Of a DNA stretch of 24,343 nt, positions 1-7,581 are shown in pieces. Under the pieces are notes generated by a model. The model saw nothing but the letters and a program-made list of their open reading frames with translations, was not told the DNA's origin and searched no databases. The position numbers and the translations under genes were made by a program. How positions within the stretch are numbered: the first letter of the stretch is position 1; the number at the start of each line of letters is the position of its first letter. The stretch is from Psychrilyobacter sp. (GTDB taxonomy: Bacteria; Fusobacteriota; Fusobacteriia; Fusobacteriales; Fusobacteriaceae): positions 1-24,343 of the forward strand of contig JAUXGP010000002.1 in the NCBI GenBank assembly GCA_030621995.1, written 5' to 3'.

Positions 1-164
1 AATGCTGCCAGTTTTTCAATGGCTGACCTCACAGAAACTCTGCTTATTCCCAGTTCCTCAGCGAGCCTGACTTCAGGAGTGATCTTGTCTCCTGCCTTCC
101 ATTCACCCTTAACTATCATCTTTTCGATATATTCATAGGCTGTATCTATAGCTGTTTTTTTCAT
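1..164 (-). CDS. GntR-family transcriptional regulator, N-terminal part (runs off the left edge)
   Basis: The minus strand opens an ATG at 164-162, preceded by a good AAGGAGT ribosome-binding site (about 175-181). The readable 54 codons begin MKKTAIDTAYEYIEKMIVKG and continue with a winged-helix pattern (GDKITPEVRLAEELGISRVS), the first half of a GntR DNA-binding domain in which the regulator recognises its operator. The effector-binding C-terminal domain, which would decide whether it is of the FadR or UTRA class, lies outside the window. It sits 190 bp downstream of ppdK on the same strand, separated by that gene's terminator, so it is probably transcribed on its own. No target can be assigned from the sequence. 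The family call is fairly secure; the function is unknown. Confidence 0.8.
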   Translation of the reverse strand, partial: MKKTAIDTAYEYIEKMIVKGEWKAGDKITPEVRLAEELGISRVSVRSAIEKLAA

Positions 165-190
165 TAAATATCGACTCCTTAAATTCAAAT

Positions 191-256
191 TTTTTTGAAA
201 CCGCTAATGTTTCTTAGCGTAATTTGCGGTTCAGCTTTTTAAATTTGTGACTAAAA
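191..256. repeat. Dispersed intergenic repeat, partial copy with small hairpin
   Basis: The 15-mer AATTTGTGACTAAAA (242-256) recurs exactly at 11790-11804 and, without its last As, at the right end of the copy at 5875-5942. Next to it, AACCGC (199-204) can pair with GCGGTT (226-231). The 18 bases at 191-208 reappear inverted at 3553-3570, on the far side of ppdK. The segment lies in the leader of the GntR gene. No coding potential seen. Confidence 0.5.
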
Positions 257-289
257 TTTAGATTACTTTTATATATAATACCCTATTAA

Positions 290-329
290 GAGTAAAATAA
301 AAAGCAGCTAAACATATTGTTTAACTACT
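290..329 (-). terminator. Rho-independent terminator of ppdK
   Basis: On the minus strand AGTAGTTAAACA (329-318), a 3-base loop, and TGTTTAGCTGCT (314-303) form a 12-bp stem with two G-U pairs, followed by TTTTTATTTT down to about 293. It starts 26 bases after the ppdK stop codon. Confidence 0.85.
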
Positions 330-354
330 TTCTATCTGAAGACTTATAATTTTT

Positions 355-3051
355 TTATTCTATCTCTGCCTTGGCAGCAGACAATCTTGCTACAGGAATC
401 CTATATGGGGAACAGCTGACATAGTCAAAACCCAGACTGTTTACAAATTTTATAGAGTGGGGTTCTCCCCCGTGCTCCCCGCATATTCCAATCTCTAAAT
501 CTTTATTGACACTTCGCCCCTTAGTGCTGGCAATATCCATGAGTTGTCCCACACCTTCAGTATCTATTATTTTAAATGGGTCAACTTCCAATACTTCCTG
601 CTTCAAATAGGCAGGTAAAAATGTTCCTATATCATCCCTGGAATATCCAAAGGTCATCTGAGTGAGGTCATTTGTACCAAAGGAGAAAAATTCTGTTTCC
701 AGAGCAATCTTGTCTGCCGTAAGAGCAGCCCGAGGAACCTCAATCATAGTTCCAATCTTATATCTGACACTATTTTTTCTCTCCTCAAAGACCTTTGCAA
801 TGGTATCTAAGATCAGTTGTTTTTGCAATCTATATTCCTCTACTTTTCCAACCAGGGGAACCATTATCTCAGGATAGTCATCTACCCCTCTGGAATGAAC
901 CTCCAGTGCAGCCTCTATAATAGCCCGAGTCTGCATAACAGTGATCTCAGGATAGGTAATTCCCAGGCGGCATCCACGGTGTCCTAACATTGGGTTGGAT
1001 TCCTTCAGATGTTCTACAGCTTCCCTGATTTTACCGGCAGGAACATGAATTTCATGGGCTAATTCCTCCTGCTTTTCTTTGGTATGCGGGAGAAATTCAT
1101 GGAGGGGCGGATCGAGCAGCCTTATGGTTACAGGTTTTTCTTTCAAAACTTCAAAGATACCTATAAAATCTTCCCTTTGGAGGGGGAGCATCTTAGCCAG
1201 AGCTTTTTCCCGTCCGACTGTGTCGGGAGCTAAGATCATCTCCCTCATGGCCTTGATCTTATCCTCTTCAAAGAACATATGCTCGGTTCTGCAGAGCCCG
1301 ATCCCTTTAGCTCCAAATTCAATTGCTTTTTTAGCATCTTTAGGGGTATCGGCATTTGCCCTGACCTCCATCCTGGCTATCCTGTCTGCAATCTCTAAAA
1401 CTTGGTGGAAATTATCATCTAATTTAGGAGCTTTGGTGACGAGCCTGCCTTCATAGACCATCCCGGTACCGCCATCCAGGGAGATAAAGTCTCCCTCTTT
1501 GAACACTTTATCTCCTACTCTGAATTTTCTTTTCTTATAGTCTATTACTATCTCTCCGGCTCCGGCAATACAACATTTCCCCATTCCACGAGCTACCACG
1601 GCTGCATGGGAAGTCATTCCACCACGAACAGTTAAAAATCCTTGAGCTAAATTCATACCATTTATATCCTCGGGGGAAGTTTCGAGTCTGACCAAGATGG
1701 CTTTTTCATATTTTTCCACCTCATCAGCAAAGAATACAATTTGACCCACAGCAGCCCCTGGTGCAGCAGGCAGTCCATGAGTCAGGACATCTACATCTAT
1801 TTTTTCAGTATCAAATACCGGATGCAGGAGTTCATCGATCTTACTGAGTTTTATCCTCCTGATTACTTCCTCTTGATCTATCTTATTTTCATTATAGAGA
1901 TCCATGGCTATCTTTATCATAGCCATACCAGTTCTCTTTCCAGTTCTGGTCTGGAGGAGCCAAAGTTTTTTATTTTCCACTGTGAACTCCATATCCTGCA
2001 TATCTGTATAATGATCTTCCAATATTGTCTGAATTTTATACAGATCTTTATATACTTCGGGCATGAGTTCCTCCAGAGAGGGATGAGATCTTCTCCTCTG
2101 TTCCATGGAAATATCATTTCTTACAGCCCACTCAATAGATTCTTTTTTAGTTATTTGCCAAGGAGTCCGAACCCCTGCCACCACATCTTCTCCCTGGGCA
2201 TTTATCAGAAATTCTCCATTAAAATAATTTTCACCGGTAGCGGCATTTCTTGTAAAGGCTACCCCGGTAGCAGAATCAGAACCTGTATTTCCGTAGACCA
2301 TAGATTGTATATTTACTGCAGTTCCCCAATTAGACGGGATTCCCTCGATGGCTCTGTATGTAATGGCACGGTCATTCATCCAGCTCCTAAATACAGCCAA
2401 TATAGCCAGCCATAATTGTTCATATGGGTCTTGCGGGAACTCTATCCCTATTCTTTCAGATATAAGATCTTTAAATCGATCTACCAGTATTTTTAGATTT
2501 TCCACATCAAAATCCAGATCAGTTTTTATCTTTAAATCCTTTTTATAGTTATCGATTATCCTTTCAAAGGGATTGATATCCTCTTTGGATTCAGGTGTCA
2601 TCCCCAGGACTACATCTCCATACATTTGAATAAATCTTCTGTAGGAGTCCCAGGCAAATCTTGGATTGTTAGTAATAGCAGATAATCCCTCTACTATTTC
2701 GTCATTCAGCCCCAGATTTAAAACTGTATCCATCATCCCGGGCATAGACTGTCTGGCTCCGGATCGGACTGAAAATAATAATGGATTTTTAGAATCCCCA
2801 AATTTTTTCCCTAAAATATCTTCAATTTCGCAAATTCCATTCTTTACTTCATTCCAAATAGAATCTTTCAATGCTTTTTCTCCAAATTCAGTATAAAAAT
2901 TACACATCTCAGTAGTCAGTGTAAATCCAGGAGGTACCGGAACACCAATTTTAGCCATCTCAGCTAGATTTGCTCCCTTTCCTCCCAATAAATGTTTAAG
3001 CTCTGCTCCACCATCGGCTTTCCCATTACCGAACCTATAAATTTTTCCCAT
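355..3051 (-). CDS. ppdK: Pyruvate, phosphate dikinase
   Basis: A full-length 898-residue pyruvate phosphate dikinase (typically about 875-900), a cytosolic enzyme that reversibly converts pyruvate, ATP and phosphate to phosphoenolpyruvate, AMP and pyrophosphate. The N-terminal ATP-grasp domain begins with LLGGKGANLAEMAKIGVPVP near residue 21. The phosphohistidine swivel domain carries GGMTSHAAVVARGMG with the catalytic histidine at 482. The C-terminal PEP/pyruvate barrel contains GHRGCRLGITYPE and ends with GICGEHGGEP, whose Cys857 is the expected proton donor. The ATG at 3051 follows GGGAGG at 3060-3066 with good spacing. In fermenters the enzyme works either in pyrophosphate-linked glycolysis or gluconeogenesis; the window does not decide which. 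No frameshift or missing key residue is seen. It lies downstream of a 57-aa orphan gene but behind that gene's terminator, so it probably has its own promoter, which I could not place confidently. Confidence 0.97.
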   Translation of the reverse strand: MGKIYRFGNGKADGGAELKHLLGGKGANLAEMAKIGVPVPPGFTLTTEMCNFYTEFGEKALKDSIWNEVKNGICEIEDILGKKFGDSKNPLLFSVRSGARQSMPGMMDTVLNLGLNDEIVEGLSAITNNPRFAWDSYRRFIQMYGDVVLGMTPESKEDINPFERIIDNYKKDLKIKTDLDFDVENLKILVDRFKDLISERIGIEFPQDPYEQLWLAILAVFRSWMNDRAITYRAIEGIPSNWGTAVNIQSMVYGNTGSDSATGVAFTRNAATGENYFNGEFLINAQGEDVVAGVRTPWQITKKESIEWAVRNDISMEQRRRSHPSLEELMPEVYKDLYKIQTILEDHYTDMQDMEFTVENKKLWLLQTRTGKRTGMAMIKIAMDLYNENKIDQEEVIRRIKLSKIDELLHPVFDTEKIDVDVLTHGLPAAPGAAVGQIVFFADEVEKYEKAILVRLETSPEDINGMNLAQGFLTVRGGMTSHAAVVARGMGKCCIAGAGEIVIDYKKRKFRVGDKVFKEGDFISLDGGTGMVYEGRLVTKAPKLDDNFHQVLEIADRIARMEVRANADTPKDAKKAIEFGAKGIGLCRTEHMFFEEDKIKAMREMILAPDTVGREKALAKMLPLQREDFIGIFEVLKEKPVTIRLLDPPLHEFLPHTKEKQEELAHEIHVPAGKIREAVEHLKESNPMLGHRGCRLGITYPEITVMQTRAIIEAALEVHSRGVDDYPEIMVPLVGKVEEYRLQKQLILDTIAKVFEERKNSVRYKIGTMIEVPRAALTADKIALETEFFSFGTNDLTQMTFGYSRDDIGTFLPAYLKQEVLEVDPFKIIDTEGVGQLMDIASTKGRSVNKDLEIGICGEHGGEPHSIKFVNSLGFDYVSCSPYRIPVARLSAAKAEIE

Positions 3052-3095
3052 ACCAAATACCTCCCATATTTCAAACTAAATTTTTTTTCCAAATT

Positions 3096-3151
3096 AATTT
3101 GCATAATTTGCATAAAACACATTAAGACTTAACTTTTAAGCTCACCGTGAG
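3096..3151. promoter_or_regulatory. Palindromes and tandem 9-mers upstream of ppdK
   Basis: Within the 194-bp ppdK upstream region there are two adjacent copies of AATTTGCAT (3096-3104 and 3105-3113), the palindrome CTTAA-CTT-TTAAG (3128-3140) and the perfect palindrome CTCAC-C-GTGAG (3141-3151). They are placed where an operator would be expected. No clear -35/-10 pair was recognised, so a regulatory role is only an inference. Confidence 0.3.
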
Positions 3152-3199
3152 AACCTTTGTGTGCTATTTATTTACTGTTTTATTCCTTACTTACCTACA

Positions 3200-3233
3200 A
3201 AATAAAAAAAGAGCAGAAAAAAATCTACTCTTT
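3200..3233 (-). terminator. Rho-independent terminator of the 57-aa gene
   Basis: On the minus strand AAAGAGTAGA (3233-3224) and TCTGCTCTTT (3217-3208) form a 10-bp stem with one G-U pair around an AT loop, followed by a T-run to about 3200. It begins 12 bases after the stop codon at 3246 and so supports that small ORF as a real gene. Confidence 0.8.
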
Positions 3234-3245
3234 TACAAGTTCGTG

Positions 3246-3419
3246 TTAAAATGCTTCCATTGTATCTCCATAGATAGTCCTGTCACCGGCGATAATTGTG
3301 CTGACATCGGAAAGGTCAGTTGTTTTATCTCCTACCTGGATAGTTTTGTTTTTACTGTCTAAATAAAATTCTTTTTGCCCGACATATATATCCCCATTTT
3401 TATAAATTACGACTAACAT
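3246..3419 (-). CDS. Small orphan protein, 57 aa
   Basis: A short ORF beginning MLVVIYKNGDIYVGQKEFYL and ending GDRTIYGDTMEAF. The ATG at 3419-3417 has a GAGGTG ribosome-binding site at 3425-3430 and a strong intrinsic terminator directly downstream, which together argue that it is expressed as its own short transcript. It has no signal peptide, no transmembrane segment and no cysteine; the pattern of short alternating hydrophobic stretches suggests an all-beta protein. I do not recognise the family. It lies upstream of ppdK on the same strand and divergent from the AI-2E permease. The function is unknown; existence as a gene is likely on the strength of its expression signals. Confidence 0.65.
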   Translation of the reverse strand: MLVVIYKNGDIYVGQKEFYLDSKNKTIQVGDKTTDLSDVSTIIAGDRTIYGDTMEAF

Positions 3420-3722
3420 ATAATCACCTCTTAAAATTTTTTTTGTTATTATAAGAATACTATGCTTTATGTATTTTTCCTCTTAAAATTTTATAGTCGT
3501 TATACTCAGCCACCAATATTCACAAATTTATCTTTTGACTTTGATTTGCGATATTAGCGGTTTCAAAAAATGTATAAATTAATGGTAAACTTCTTGATTT
3601 TAAATGTGTACACCATCGCGAAAGTTCAGCAGAAATAAATATCTATAAGCAGATACAGGAAATAAAGAAAGAAAGAGTATATTTTGTTGAGGTATTTCTT
3701 TATTGATAGGGAGGCAGATATT
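3420..3722. other. Divergent intergenic region with a 14-bp direct repeat and repeat remnants
   Basis: These 303 bases separate the minus-strand 57-aa gene from the plus-strand permease. CCTCTTAAAATTTT occurs twice (3427-3440 and 3479-3492); the first copy contains part of the small gene's ribosome-binding site, as if the leader were partly duplicated. A TATAAT -10 candidate for the minus strand lies at 3453-3448 but without a convincing -35. At 3553-3570 is the inverted partner of the 18-mer at 191-208. No further ORF or RNA gene seen. Confidence 0.5.
3553..3570. repeat. 18-bp inverted partner of 191-208
   Basis: The sequence ATTAGCGGTTTCAAAAAA is the exact reverse complement of bases 191-208. 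The two copies bracket the segment with the 57-aa gene and ppdK at a distance of about 3.36 kb. Confidence 0.75.
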
Positions 3723-4793
3723 ATGGAGGATAAAAATAGTAAGGATACACGAAAAGCTGTAAATATCTTTATACGGATAAGTTTTATAGCTATACTTTTT
3801 ATATGGAGTTTTACAATAATAAAGCCGCTTTTTATGATTACGTTGTGGGGGATAATAATAGCAGTGTCAAGTTTTCCGCTCCATAAAAGATTCACAAAGA
3901 TATTAAAGGGGAGGGATAAACTGTCGGCTGTATTATTAGTAATTATAGGTTTAACATTTGTAATTTTACCTGTAATATTATTTATGGATTCCACAATAGA
4001 AAGTTTAGGAAGGATAGCAGAAAGTTTAAAAGCCGGAACACTGACAATACCGCCAGTAAGTGAAGAGATAAAAAGAATACCTGTATTAGGTGAAAAGATA
4101 GCTGGCCTGTGGACATTATTGACAGGAGATTTTAAAGATATGATAGAAAAAATAGCTCCTCAACTTCAAATATATGCTTCTAAAATTTTAGGAATAATTG
4201 CAGCCTTAGGGATAACGATAGTTCAGTTTATCTTATCTATATTAATAGCAGGGATATTTCTTATAAATGCAGAGGTTTCCAGCAGGGGAGCCGGTAAAAT
4301 TTTTAAAATTTTGATAGGGGAATTTGTAGAAGATTTCCATGAGGCAGCAGCAGGAACCATAAGAAGTGTTGTTCAAGGAGTTGTCGGGATAGCGATAATT
4401 CAGGCTGTTTTTGCAGGGATTGGGATGTTGGCAGTGGGGGTGCCAGGTGCAGGAATATGGAGTATATTGGTTATGATCTTAGCAATAATTCAACTGCCGC
4501 CAATGGTAATATTAGTTCCAATAGCTATATATGTATATTCTACACAAACAATAACCATAGCTGTACTATATATAATCTGGACTATATTTGTAGGAGTTTT
4601 AGACAATATATTGAAACCATTTCTCCTGGGAAGGGGTGTGGATATCCCCATGCTTGTAATCCTGCTGGGATCTTTAGGAGGGATGCTTACTTATGGCATA
4701 ATTGGGCTTTTTGCCGGACCTGTAATTTTGGCTTTGGGATATAAATTTATGGCAGCATTGGTGGAAAAAAATGAGATAAAAAATAATGATTAA
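3723..4793 (+). CDS. AI-2E/PerM-family transporter
   Basis: A 356-residue integral membrane protein of the AI-2E/PerM (former UPF0118, DUF20) family. Hydrophobic segments occur near residues 13-35, 35-50, 65-85, 150-180, 205-225, 235-260, 265-290 and 305-340, giving the usual seven to eight spans. The family-typical pattern is a soluble loop between the third and fourth spans, then DNILKPFLLGRGVDIPMLVI near residue 292 and LGGMLTYGIIGLFAGPVILA near 318. Family members have been linked to autoinducer-2 export or to Na+(Li+)/H+ antiport, so the substrate is uncertain. I chose the ATG at 3723 because AGGGAGG stands 8 bases upstream; a longer reading from TTG 3684 lacks a ribosome-binding site. 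It is 33 bases upstream of the FAH gene, so the two are probably co-transcribed. Confidence 0.85.
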   Translation: MEDKNSKDTRKAVNIFIRISFIAILFIWSFTIIKPLFMITLWGIIIAVSSFPLHKRFTKILKGRDKLSAVLLVIIGLTFVILPVILFMDSTIESLGRIAESLKAGTLTIPPVSEEIKRIPVLGEKIAGLWTLLTGDFKDMIEKIAPQLQIYASKILGIIAALGITIVQFILSILIAGIFLINAEVSSRGAGKIFKILIGEFVEDFHEAAAGTIRSVVQGVVGIAIIQAVFAGIGMLAVGVPGAGIWSILVMILAIIQLPPMVILVPIAIYVYSTQTITIAVLYIIWTIFVGVLDNILKPFLLGRGVDIPMLVILLGSLGGMLTYGIIGLFAGPVILALGYKFMAALVEKNEIKNND

Positions 4794-4826
4794 CTATATT
4801 AATTTAAGATGACAATGGAGGACAGG

Positions 4827-5723
4827 ATGAAATTTTTTACATTTGAATACGAGGGGTTAGAGGAGATAGGAATATTAACAAAGGACGGGAAAAAAATAAT
4901 ACCTATAGATGAGGTCGAATTAAGTCAGGAATTTTTTGATATGAATGATTTTATAGAAACCCATGAAAAAAGTGATATAGAGATATTGGAGAAATTATGG
5001 AAGGGAGAGGGAAAAGCAGATGTATACTATGATTTTGATAAAGTAATAGTATTAGCTCCGATTCCTCTGCCGCTGCATGACATTATATCCATAGGATTAA
5101 ACTATAAGGCACACATATCAGAGGCAGCGAAGGAGATAAATATAAAAAATGAGGTGCCTGCCAGCCCAGTGGTATTCAGTAAGAGAGCGAGGCATGCAGG
5201 TGGTGTAGATGCTGTAATACCATTGCATGATGACATTACAAAAAAATTAGATTATGAGGTGGAATTAGGAGTAGTGATAGGAAGGGAAAGCTCAAAAGTC
5301 AAAATATCAGAGGTAAAGGACAGTATCTTTGGGTACACAATTATGAATGATATATCCGCCAGGGATCTTATGGTAAAACATTCTCAGTGGACTATCGGTA
5401 AGGGCTTAGATGGAGCAGTAGTTATGGGACCGTGTATTGTCCACAAAGATTATATAGATTATCCGGTGAAATTAAATATATCTTCTAAGATAAATGGAGA
5501 GATCAGACAGGATTCCAATACTGAAAATTTTATATTTGATATAGATACCTTAATTTCAGATATATCAAAGGGGATGACTCTGGAAGCAGGGGATATAATT
5601 TCTACAGGAACACCGGCAGGGGTAGGGATGTCCTTTGATCCGCCGAAGTACTTGAAAGATGGCGATATAATAGAGTGTGAAATAGAGGGAATAGGAGTGC
5701 TGAGGAATGTAGTGAAAAGATAG
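4827..5723 (+). CDS. Fumarylacetoacetate hydrolase (FAH) family protein
   Basis: A 298-residue protein with a short N-terminal domain (residues 1-70) and a C-terminal FAH domain. The expected divalent-metal ligands are visible: the ExE pair in LDYEVELGVVIG (Glu144 and Glu146) and an aspartate in NDISARDLM (Asp175), followed by QWTIGKGLDG and the closing block TGTPAGVGMSFDPPKYLKDG. FAH-family enzymes cleave or isomerise C-C bonds of beta-keto acids: acylpyruvate hydrolases, oxaloacetate decarboxylases or tautomerases, and 2-hydroxyhepta-2,4-dienedioate isomerases. Sequence alone does not separate these, and no aromatic-catabolism genes stand nearby, which favours a housekeeping oxaloacetate or acylpyruvate role. 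The ATG at 4827 is chosen for the GGAGG at 4817-4821; an in-frame ATG at 4809 has no such site. Second gene of the permease unit, ended by the terminator at 5781-5819. Confidence 0.87.
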   Translation: MKFFTFEYEGLEEIGILTKDGKKIIPIDEVELSQEFFDMNDFIETHEKSDIEILEKLWKGEGKADVYYDFDKVIVLAPIPLPLHDIISIGLNYKAHISEAAKEINIKNEVPASPVVFSKRARHAGGVDAVIPLHDDITKKLDYEVELGVVIGRESSKVKISEVKDSIFGYTIMNDISARDLMVKHSQWTIGKGLDGAVVMGPCIVHKDYIDYPVKLNISSKINGEIRQDSNTENFIFDIDTLISDISKGMTLEAGDIISTGTPAGVGMSFDPPKYLKDGDIIECEIEGIGVLRNVVKR

Positions 5724-5740
5724 AACCTCATCCTTTTTAT

Positions 5741-5766
5741 GGTTTCTCCTATAATTAGGAGAGACC
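5741..5766 (+). terminator. Hairpin after the FAH gene, without T-run
   Basis: GGTTTCTCCT (5741-5750) pairs with AGGAGAGACC (5757-5766) in a 10-bp stem with one wobble. No T-run follows, so it is more likely a transcript-protecting 3' hairpin upstream of the real terminator. Confidence 0.45.
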
Positions 5767-5780
5767 AAAGTAAAAGATAG

Positions 5781-5819
5781 AAACGATTGAATCTGCAAAA
5801 TGGATTTAGTCGTTTTTTT
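5781..5819 (+). terminator. Rho-independent terminator of the permease-FAH unit
   Basis: A 13-bp stem of AAACGATTGAATC (5781-5793) and GATTTAGTCGTTT (5803-5815) with two G-U pairs, running into TTTTTTT at 5813-5819. Confidence 0.85.
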
Positions 5820-5827
5820 CTTTGATG

Positions 5828-5836
5828 TGGTATAAT
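5828..5836 (+). promoter_or_regulatory. Extended -10 promoter candidate for the acidic orphan gene
   Basis: TGGTATAAT is a perfect extended -10 (TGnTATAAT) immediately after the upstream terminator. The -35 position (AGTCGT) is poor, which is tolerated by extended -10 promoters. It would give a leader of about 130 nt that contains the dispersed repeat at 5875-5942. Confidence 0.5.
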
Positions 5837-5874
5837 ATAAAAATAAAAAAGAGTGGGAAGTGAAAAGAACTTTT

Positions 5875-5942
5875 TAGTCACGAATTACACAGATGATTAG
5901 TAATTAGAATTTTTTGTTGTTGATTAGTATTATTTGTGACTA
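5875..5942. repeat. Dispersed intergenic repeat, copy with inverted ends
   Basis: A 68-bp element starting TAGTCACGAATTACACAGAT and ending GTATTATTTGTGACTA. The ends are imperfect inverted repeats (TAGTCAC exact). Its right part TGATTAGTA...ATTTGTGACTA matches 11770-11801 except that the latter has ten extra bases. It lies in the leader of the 142-aa orphan. Confidence 0.65.
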
Positions 5943-5974
5943 GGTTTTTTTTATTATTAAATTTGGAGGTAAAG

Positions 5975-6403
5975 ATGAAAAAGTTTAATTATATGGAGAT
6001 GACAAATGACGGGTATAAGATTACTTGCGGGATAGAAGATCAAGTAATCTGCAATATATATGTCTGCGTAAAAGAGGGGACAGCTGAAAAATTAGCTAAA
6101 GAATTATCTGAAAAAAGAATGAATGCAGGAATGGAGTGGGAACTGTATGATTTTGAGGAAGAGAATGGAAATAAAGGGATAGGATATACGTTTACAGCAG
6201 AGGAAGAGGATGTAAATTTTGAAGCTATGGTAGAGTTGTGCCATATCAATGATTTCAACTGTGTATATGAGATGGAAGCTCCCAATGGAGATTTAGATAT
6301 ATATGAGGAGAAGATTGAGGAAGAGTTCGGAGAGTTCTTTGATGAAAAATTTGAGGAAATTGAAGAGTTGGAGGAGCAGATAGCCAAGGAAAGCAATAAA
6401 TAA
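5975..6403 (+). CDS. Acidic orphan protein, 142 aa
   Basis: A soluble, very acidic protein starting MKKFNYMEMTNDGYKITCG. The N-terminal 100 residues alternate short strands and helices, and the last 40 residues are almost entirely Glu/Asp/Ile/Phe/Lys (EEKIEEEFGEFFDEKFEEIE), a likely charged amphipathic helix. There is no signal peptide or membrane segment; four cysteines occur at irregular spacing. ATG 5975 is selected because of GGAGG at 5965-5969; upstream in-frame ATG 5936 falls inside the dispersed repeat. It has its own promoter candidate and terminator, so it is a single-gene unit just ahead of the hrcA operon. I do not recognise the family. The size and acidic character are loosely like RNase E inhibitor RraB, but I see no diagnostic motif and do not assign it. 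Confidence 0.75.
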   Translation: MKKFNYMEMTNDGYKITCGIEDQVICNIYVCVKEGTAEKLAKELSEKRMNAGMEWELYDFEEENGNKGIGYTFTAEEEDVNFEAMVELCHINDFNCVYEMEAPNGDLDIYEEKIEEEFGEFFDEKFEEIEELEEQIAKESNK

Positions 6404-6419
6404 AAATAGAACTTTAATG

Positions 6420-6453
6420 AATTAGCCACCTAGAGACTAGGTGGCTAATTTTG
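6420..6453 (+). terminator. Rho-independent terminator of the acidic orphan
   Basis: A perfect 14-bp stem, AATTAGCCACCTAG (6420-6433) and CTAGGTGGCTAATT (6437-6450), with loop AGA and a short T-run. It insulates the heat-shock promoter that begins 13 bases later. Confidence 0.85.
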
Positions 6454-6465
6454 TGTGAAAAAGTG

Positions 6466-6494
6466 TTGACAAAGTTGGGGAAGAGGTATATACT
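6466..6494 (+). promoter_or_regulatory. Sigma-A type promoter of the hrcA-grpE-dnaK operon
   Basis: TTGACA (6466-6471), a 17-base spacer and TATACT (6489-6494): a near-consensus vegetative promoter. Together with the CIRCE operator immediately downstream it gives repressor-controlled rather than sigma-32-controlled heat-shock expression. Confidence 0.92.
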
Positions 6495-6503
6495 CATCAT
6501 AAG

Positions 6504-6530
6504 TTAGCAATCTGGTCCGATGAGTGCTAA
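6504..6530 (+). promoter_or_regulatory. CIRCE operator (HrcA binding site)
   Basis: TTAGCAATC (6504-6512), nine spacer bases, GAGTGCTAA (6522-6530). The consensus is TTAGCACTC-N9-GAGTGCTAA, so only one base of the left arm deviates. It covers the expected transcription start and lies 26 bases before the hrcA start, so HrcA represses its own operon. Confidence 0.95.
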
Positions 6531-6555
6531 CAACTGGCTGATTGGGGTGGTGAAG

Positions 6556-7581
6556 ATGATTACAGATAGAGAAAAGCTGGTGTTGGGAGCAATAATCGAC
6601 TATTACCTGACTTCAGGTGGAACGATAGGCTCTAGAACATTAGTAAAAAAATATAATATTGAGTATTCATCGGCAACCATTAGAAATGTAATGGCTGATC
6701 TGGAGGACTTGGGATATCTATCGAAGACCCATACATCATCAGGTAGGATACCTACAGATCTAGGGTATAAATTTTATCTTTCAGAATTACTCAAAATAGA
6801 AAAATTATCCAGGCAAGAGATGGAAAAAATACATCAAATATATGATGAAAAGATCGGAGAATTTGACGGGATATTGAGGAGAACCTCTAACTTACTCTCT
6901 AAATTGACATCCTATGCAGGAATAGTATTGGAACCTAATATAAGCCGAGAGACCATAAAGAAGGTTGAATTAGTACATGTAAATGACTATACGGCAATGG
7001 CTGTAATAGTAATGGAGGATTCGATAGTAAGAACTCGGAAAATTCACTTTGAAAATAGGATAAATGAAGGAGAATTAAAGGCAATATGTATAGAATTAAA
7101 TGAAAAATCATCTAGCGGTGAAGTAAATACTTTTGAAATAGAAAACTTTGTTAAGAAAAAAGGAAACCCGGTACTGGAATCCATATCGGACAAAGTATAT
7201 CAGGATATGGATGGAGAATTTTTCATAAATGGTGCTTCTACTATATTTGAGGATAAAACAGTGGAGGAGGCCAAGGAAGCCCTGGAAATTTTCAATAAAC
7301 GTAAGGGGCTCGATGAAATATTTAAAGAGCTGATCAGTACAAGGGAACATAGACAGGGAGAGGTATACGTAGTCTTTGGAGATGAACTTAATATAAGTGC
7401 GCTAAAAGACTTTAGTTTTGTATATTCCTTCTATAAAAATGGTGATTCCCAGGGGATAATAGGGGTAGTCGGACCTAAAAGGATGGCTTATTCCAAAACT
7501 GTGGGGCTGGTAGAATATGTAACTGAAGAAGTTAATAATATGATAAATACAGCACAAAAAAAAGGAGAAAATCATGAGTAA
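6556..7581 (+). CDS. hrcA: Heat-inducible transcription repressor HrcA
   Basis: A 341-residue protein of normal HrcA length. The N-terminal winged helix (about residues 1-75) contains SRTLVKKYNIEYSSATIRNV, MADLEDLGYLSKTHTSSGRI and PTDLGYKFYL, the diagnostic HrcA block. The rest is the GAF-like effector domain and dimerisation region, with VGPKRMAYSKTVGLVEYVTE near the C-terminus. HrcA binds CIRCE as a dimer and needs GroEL for activity in the bacteria studied. The ATG at 6556 is preferred, with GGGGTGG just upstream; the longer in-frame start at 6520 would lie inside the CIRCE element. It is the first gene of the operon and overlaps grpE by 8 bases. Confidence 0.96.
   Translation: MITDREKLVLGAIIDYYLTSGGTIGSRTLVKKYNIEYSSATIRNVMADLEDLGYLSKTHTSSGRIPTDLGYKFYLSELLKIEKLSRQEMEKIHQIYDEKIGEFDGILRRTSNLLSKLTSYAGIVLEPNISRETIKKVELVHVNDYTAMAVIVMEDSIVRTRKIHFENRINEGELKAICIELNEKSSSGEVNTFEIENFVKKKGNPVLESISDKVYQDMDGEFFINGASTIFEDKTVEEAKEALEIFNKRKGLDEIFKELISTREHRQGEVYVVFGDELNISALKDFSFVYSFYKNGDSQGIIGVVGPKRMAYSKTVGLVEYVTEEVNNMINTAQKKGENHE

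Noticed and set aside
1741..2415. A 224-codon open frame on the plus strand within ppdK
   Set aside because: It is wholly antisense to the conserved pyruvate phosphate dikinase and has no ribosome-binding site or family features.
3684..3722. Upstream TTG start adding 13 residues to the AI-2E-family permease
   Set aside because: There is no ribosome-binding site before 3684, while AGGGAGG is well placed for the ATG at 3723.
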